Assembly (NCBI RefSeq): GCF_000763495.1
Contig: NZ_CP009576.1
Location: 1,250,001-1,314,000, forward strand
DNA from: Listeria ivanovii subsp. londoniensis
GTDB taxonomy: Bacteria; Bacillota; Bacilli; Lactobacillales; Listeriaceae
Direction: 5' to 3'
DNA length: 64,000 nucleotides
Shown: one piece after another, positions 63,510-64,000 of the stretch
How positions within the stretch are numbered: the first letter of the stretch is position 1
How the letters are laid out: every line of letters starts with the position of its first letter
The notes under the pieces: generated by a model
Seen by the model: the letters and a program-made list of their open reading frames with translations, nothing else
Databases searched by the model: none
Told to the model about the DNA's origin: nothing
Position numbers and translations under genes: made by a program

Positions 63510-64000
63510 ATGGTTGAAATTAACGAAAAAGTACTTCGCGGAATTATTGCAGAAGTGCTAGATGAATTACAGCTAAAAGAAGATAAAGTTTCTTTCCAAA
63601 AAGAAGCGCCTGCTGTAGCTGTTTCAGGAGAATGTTTTCTAACAGAAGTTGGGGAAGCGGAACCTGGCAGACAAAAAGATGAAGTTGTGATCGCAGTTGC
63701 TCCAGCTTTTGGAAAATACCAAACAAAAAATATTGTGGGTGTACCACATAAACAAATTTTACGTGAAGTGATTGCTGGAATTGAAGAAGAGGGATTAAAA
63801 GCACGTGTTGTTCGTGTATTCCGTTCTTCTGATGTAGCATTCGTCGCAGTAGAAGGAGATAAATTAAGTGGTTCTGGTATTTGTATCGGAATTCAGTCAC
63901 GTGGAACAGCTTTAATCCACCAAAAAGACTTACAACCACTTTCCAACTTAGAACTTTTCCCACAAGCACCACTGATTACGCTAGAAACTTACCGGGCAAT
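63510..64000 (+). CDS. pduD: Propanediol dehydratase medium subunit (partial, runs off window)
   Basis: The first 163 codons are present. [20 protein letters not shown] is an amphipathic helix like the encapsulation peptide that targets PduD to the shell, then a linker, then the core domain ([56 protein letters not shown]). AAAGGAGG lies upstream of the ATG. The 3' end is outside the window. Confidence 0.94.
   Translation, partial: MVEINEKVLRGIIAEVLDELQLKEDKVSFQKEAPAVAVSGECFLTEVGEAEPGRQKDEVVIAVAPAFGKYQTKNIVGVPHKQILREVIAGIEEEGLKARVVRVFRSSDVAFVAVEGDKLSGSGICIGIQSRGTALIHQKDLQPLSNLELFPQAPLITLETYRA

Noticed and set aside
1-64000. CRISPR arrays, tRNA and rRNA genes
   Set aside because: No regularly spaced repeats and no cloverleaf or rRNA signatures were seen anywhere in the window.

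Overview
The window reads as a low-GC Listeria chromosome. Gene order supports this: wall teichoic acid (WTA) genes, pncB-nadE-guaA, an integrase behind guaA, a Fur-linked ABC pair, clpP1, then the cobalamin/propanediol (cob-pdu) cluster with pocR and its B12 riboswitch. The WTA region has no rhamnose (rml) genes. It carries an autolysin with N-terminal SH3b repeats and a C-terminal glucosaminidase domain. Both features point to a lineage I / serovar 4b-like L. monocytogenes rather than serovar 1/2a. That assignment is an inference from gene content; a close relative cannot be excluded.

Layout. 1-22.3 kb: WTA export, polymerisation and decoration: end of tagG, tagH, a DUF6270 protein, a GT2/CDP-glycerol transferase fusion, an unknown protein, the autolysin, a DUF6020-type membrane protein with a GT2 partner, gtaB, tarI-tarJ, a second GT2, two CDP-glycerol transferases and tagD. 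Several decayed genes lie between them (GT2, CDP-glycerol transferase, IS1182-like and IS150-like remnants) with one intact IS481-like element, so this is a turnover hotspot. 22.4-27.2 kb: NAD salvage (pncB, nadE), a small monooxygenase-like protein, a PTS EIIB and guaA.

27.29-35.0 kb: a 7.7-kb integrated island behind guaA, bounded by a 15-bp direct repeat. It holds a split tyrosine integrase, a DUF3173 gene broken by a dead IS3-family element, an unlisted 56-aa ORF, an unlisted 19-aa hydrophobic peptide ending in VGG, a divergent Rgg-like HTH fragment, and a 1227-aa STAND-type NTPase with a nuclease-like N-terminus. I read the last gene as anti-phage cargo. This island is the best candidate for an undescribed system. 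35.0-42.5 kb: further accessory DNA: an IS150-like remnant, a TetR/SDR/quinone-oxidoreductase regulon with two matching operators, a run of small immunity-like genes and a MepB-family gene.

42.5-53.5 kb: a Fur box inside a perfect palindrome in front of a heterodimeric ABC exporter, a MerR regulator facing a monooxygenase-like gene, a pyrophosphatase-like protein, a GH3 glycosidase, clpP1, a siroheme-type dehydrogenase and a TetR/SDR pair. 53.5-64 kb: pduSTUV, cblS-cobU-cobS-cobC, a B12 riboswitch driving RNA antisense to pocR, pocR itself, and pduABCD (pduD runs off the end). Together these make cobalamin from salvaged precursors and house B12-dependent 1,2-propanediol breakdown in a microcompartment.
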